DNA of 5,885 nucleotides. Source: Patescibacteria group bacterium (GTDB taxonomy: Bacteria; Patescibacteriota; Microgenomatia; UBA8517). Under the pieces are notes generated by a model, which worked only from the letters and a program-made list of their open reading frames with translations, searched no databases and was not told where the DNA came from. Shown one piece after another: positions 5,600 to 5,885 of this stretch; position 1 is the stretch's first letter; each line of letters begins with the position of its first letter. The position numbers and the translations under genes are program-made. Location: positions 1 through 5,885 of the forward strand of contig JANWVB010000062.1 of the NCBI GenBank assembly GCA_025057695.1, written 5' to 3'.

Positions 5600-5885
5600 A
5601 TGTTACTCAAAAAGATAACAAGCAGTTTGGCAACATCTGGAGCTTTGTTGGTGTTGGCAACTGGAGCGGTATTTGCAAGTACAGATGTTACCATCTCGGG
5701 AAACGGAGAAGATTCAGTAAACACTGTGAAAGTTAACTTAACTAACACAACATCCGTTTACCAAAGCAATGCAACAAATGTCAAAAACCATGTCTCATCA
5801 AGTGCGTCAACCGGCTCAAACGTCATTTCAAAAACAACAAATGGCAATGCCAAGATAGACACTGGAGACGCGACAAGCATGGTGT
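5600..5885 (+). CDS. Exported Asn/Thr/Gly/Ser-rich repeat protein, N-terminal part
   Basis: The frame is open from ATG 5600 to the right edge, giving 95 residues. Residues 1-26 are a clear Sec signal peptide (MLLKKITSSLATSGALLVLA, probable cut after VFA26) without the SDTE motif, so ordinary signal peptidase should process it. The mature part is rich in Asn, Ser, Thr, Val and Gly with alternating polar and beta-branched residues: STDVTISGNGEDSVNTVKV, NATNVKNHVSSSASTGSN, NGNAKIDTGDATS. The pattern (ASTGSN, NGNAKIDTGDA) recalls long repetitive surface proteins of Microgenomates that probably fold as beta-solenoids; this is from memory, and only the first repeats are visible. It starts after a 153-base gap with its own leader hairpin and strong Shine-Dalgarno, so it is probably expressed separately from the RTX gene. 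Function is unknown. Confidence 0.8.
   Translation, partial: MLLKKITSSLATSGALLVLATGAVFASTDVTISGNGEDSVNTVKVNLTNTTSVYQSNATNVKNHVSSSASTGSNVISKTTNGNAKIDTGDATSMV

Overview
The window looks like a piece of a Patescibacteria (Candidate Phyla Radiation) chromosome, most likely of the Microgenomates group. This is inferred from protein style, not from a marker gene. A CAP-domain protein with a basic/His-rich N-terminus and one membrane segment, Cys-rich TasA-like proteins with SipW-type signal peptides, a Ser/His-type signal peptidase fused to a lamin-tail domain, and an Asn/Thr/Gly-rich exported repeat protein all recall proteins I know from that group. The DNA is A/T-rich. The reading frames contain no internal TGA and one gene ends in TGA, so nothing suggests a recoded stop.

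Layout: bases 1-581 hold the 5' part of a minus-strand CAP-domain gene that runs off the left edge. A 219-base divergent intergenic region (582-800) carries a plausible promoter in each direction. Rightward follow a SipW-type exported protein with an extra C-terminal beta-sandwich-like domain (801-1988), a Cys-rich TasA/camelysin-like protein (2141-3061), a strong 13-bp hairpin (3081-3111), a signal peptidase fused to a lamin-tail domain (3198-4427), and, overlapping it by 7 bases, an exported protein with a TasA-like domain and 16 RTX calcium-binding nonapeptides (4421-5446). A structured 153-base gap leads into the start of an exported repeat protein (5600 to the right edge).

How they may work together: the central block reads as a surface-fibre or matrix locus. 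The S26B-type signal peptidase would process the two proteins carrying the SipW signal (hydrophobic core followed by AFFSDTETS). The peptidase also carries a very similar motif (GGYFLDTEKS) after its last membrane segment, directly before its own Thr/Pro linker and lamin-tail domain. It therefore looks like a protease joined to its own substrate, and this is the most interesting observation here. The co-translated RTX protein would be a calcium-folded partner on the cell surface. The function of the locus is inference from domains and context.
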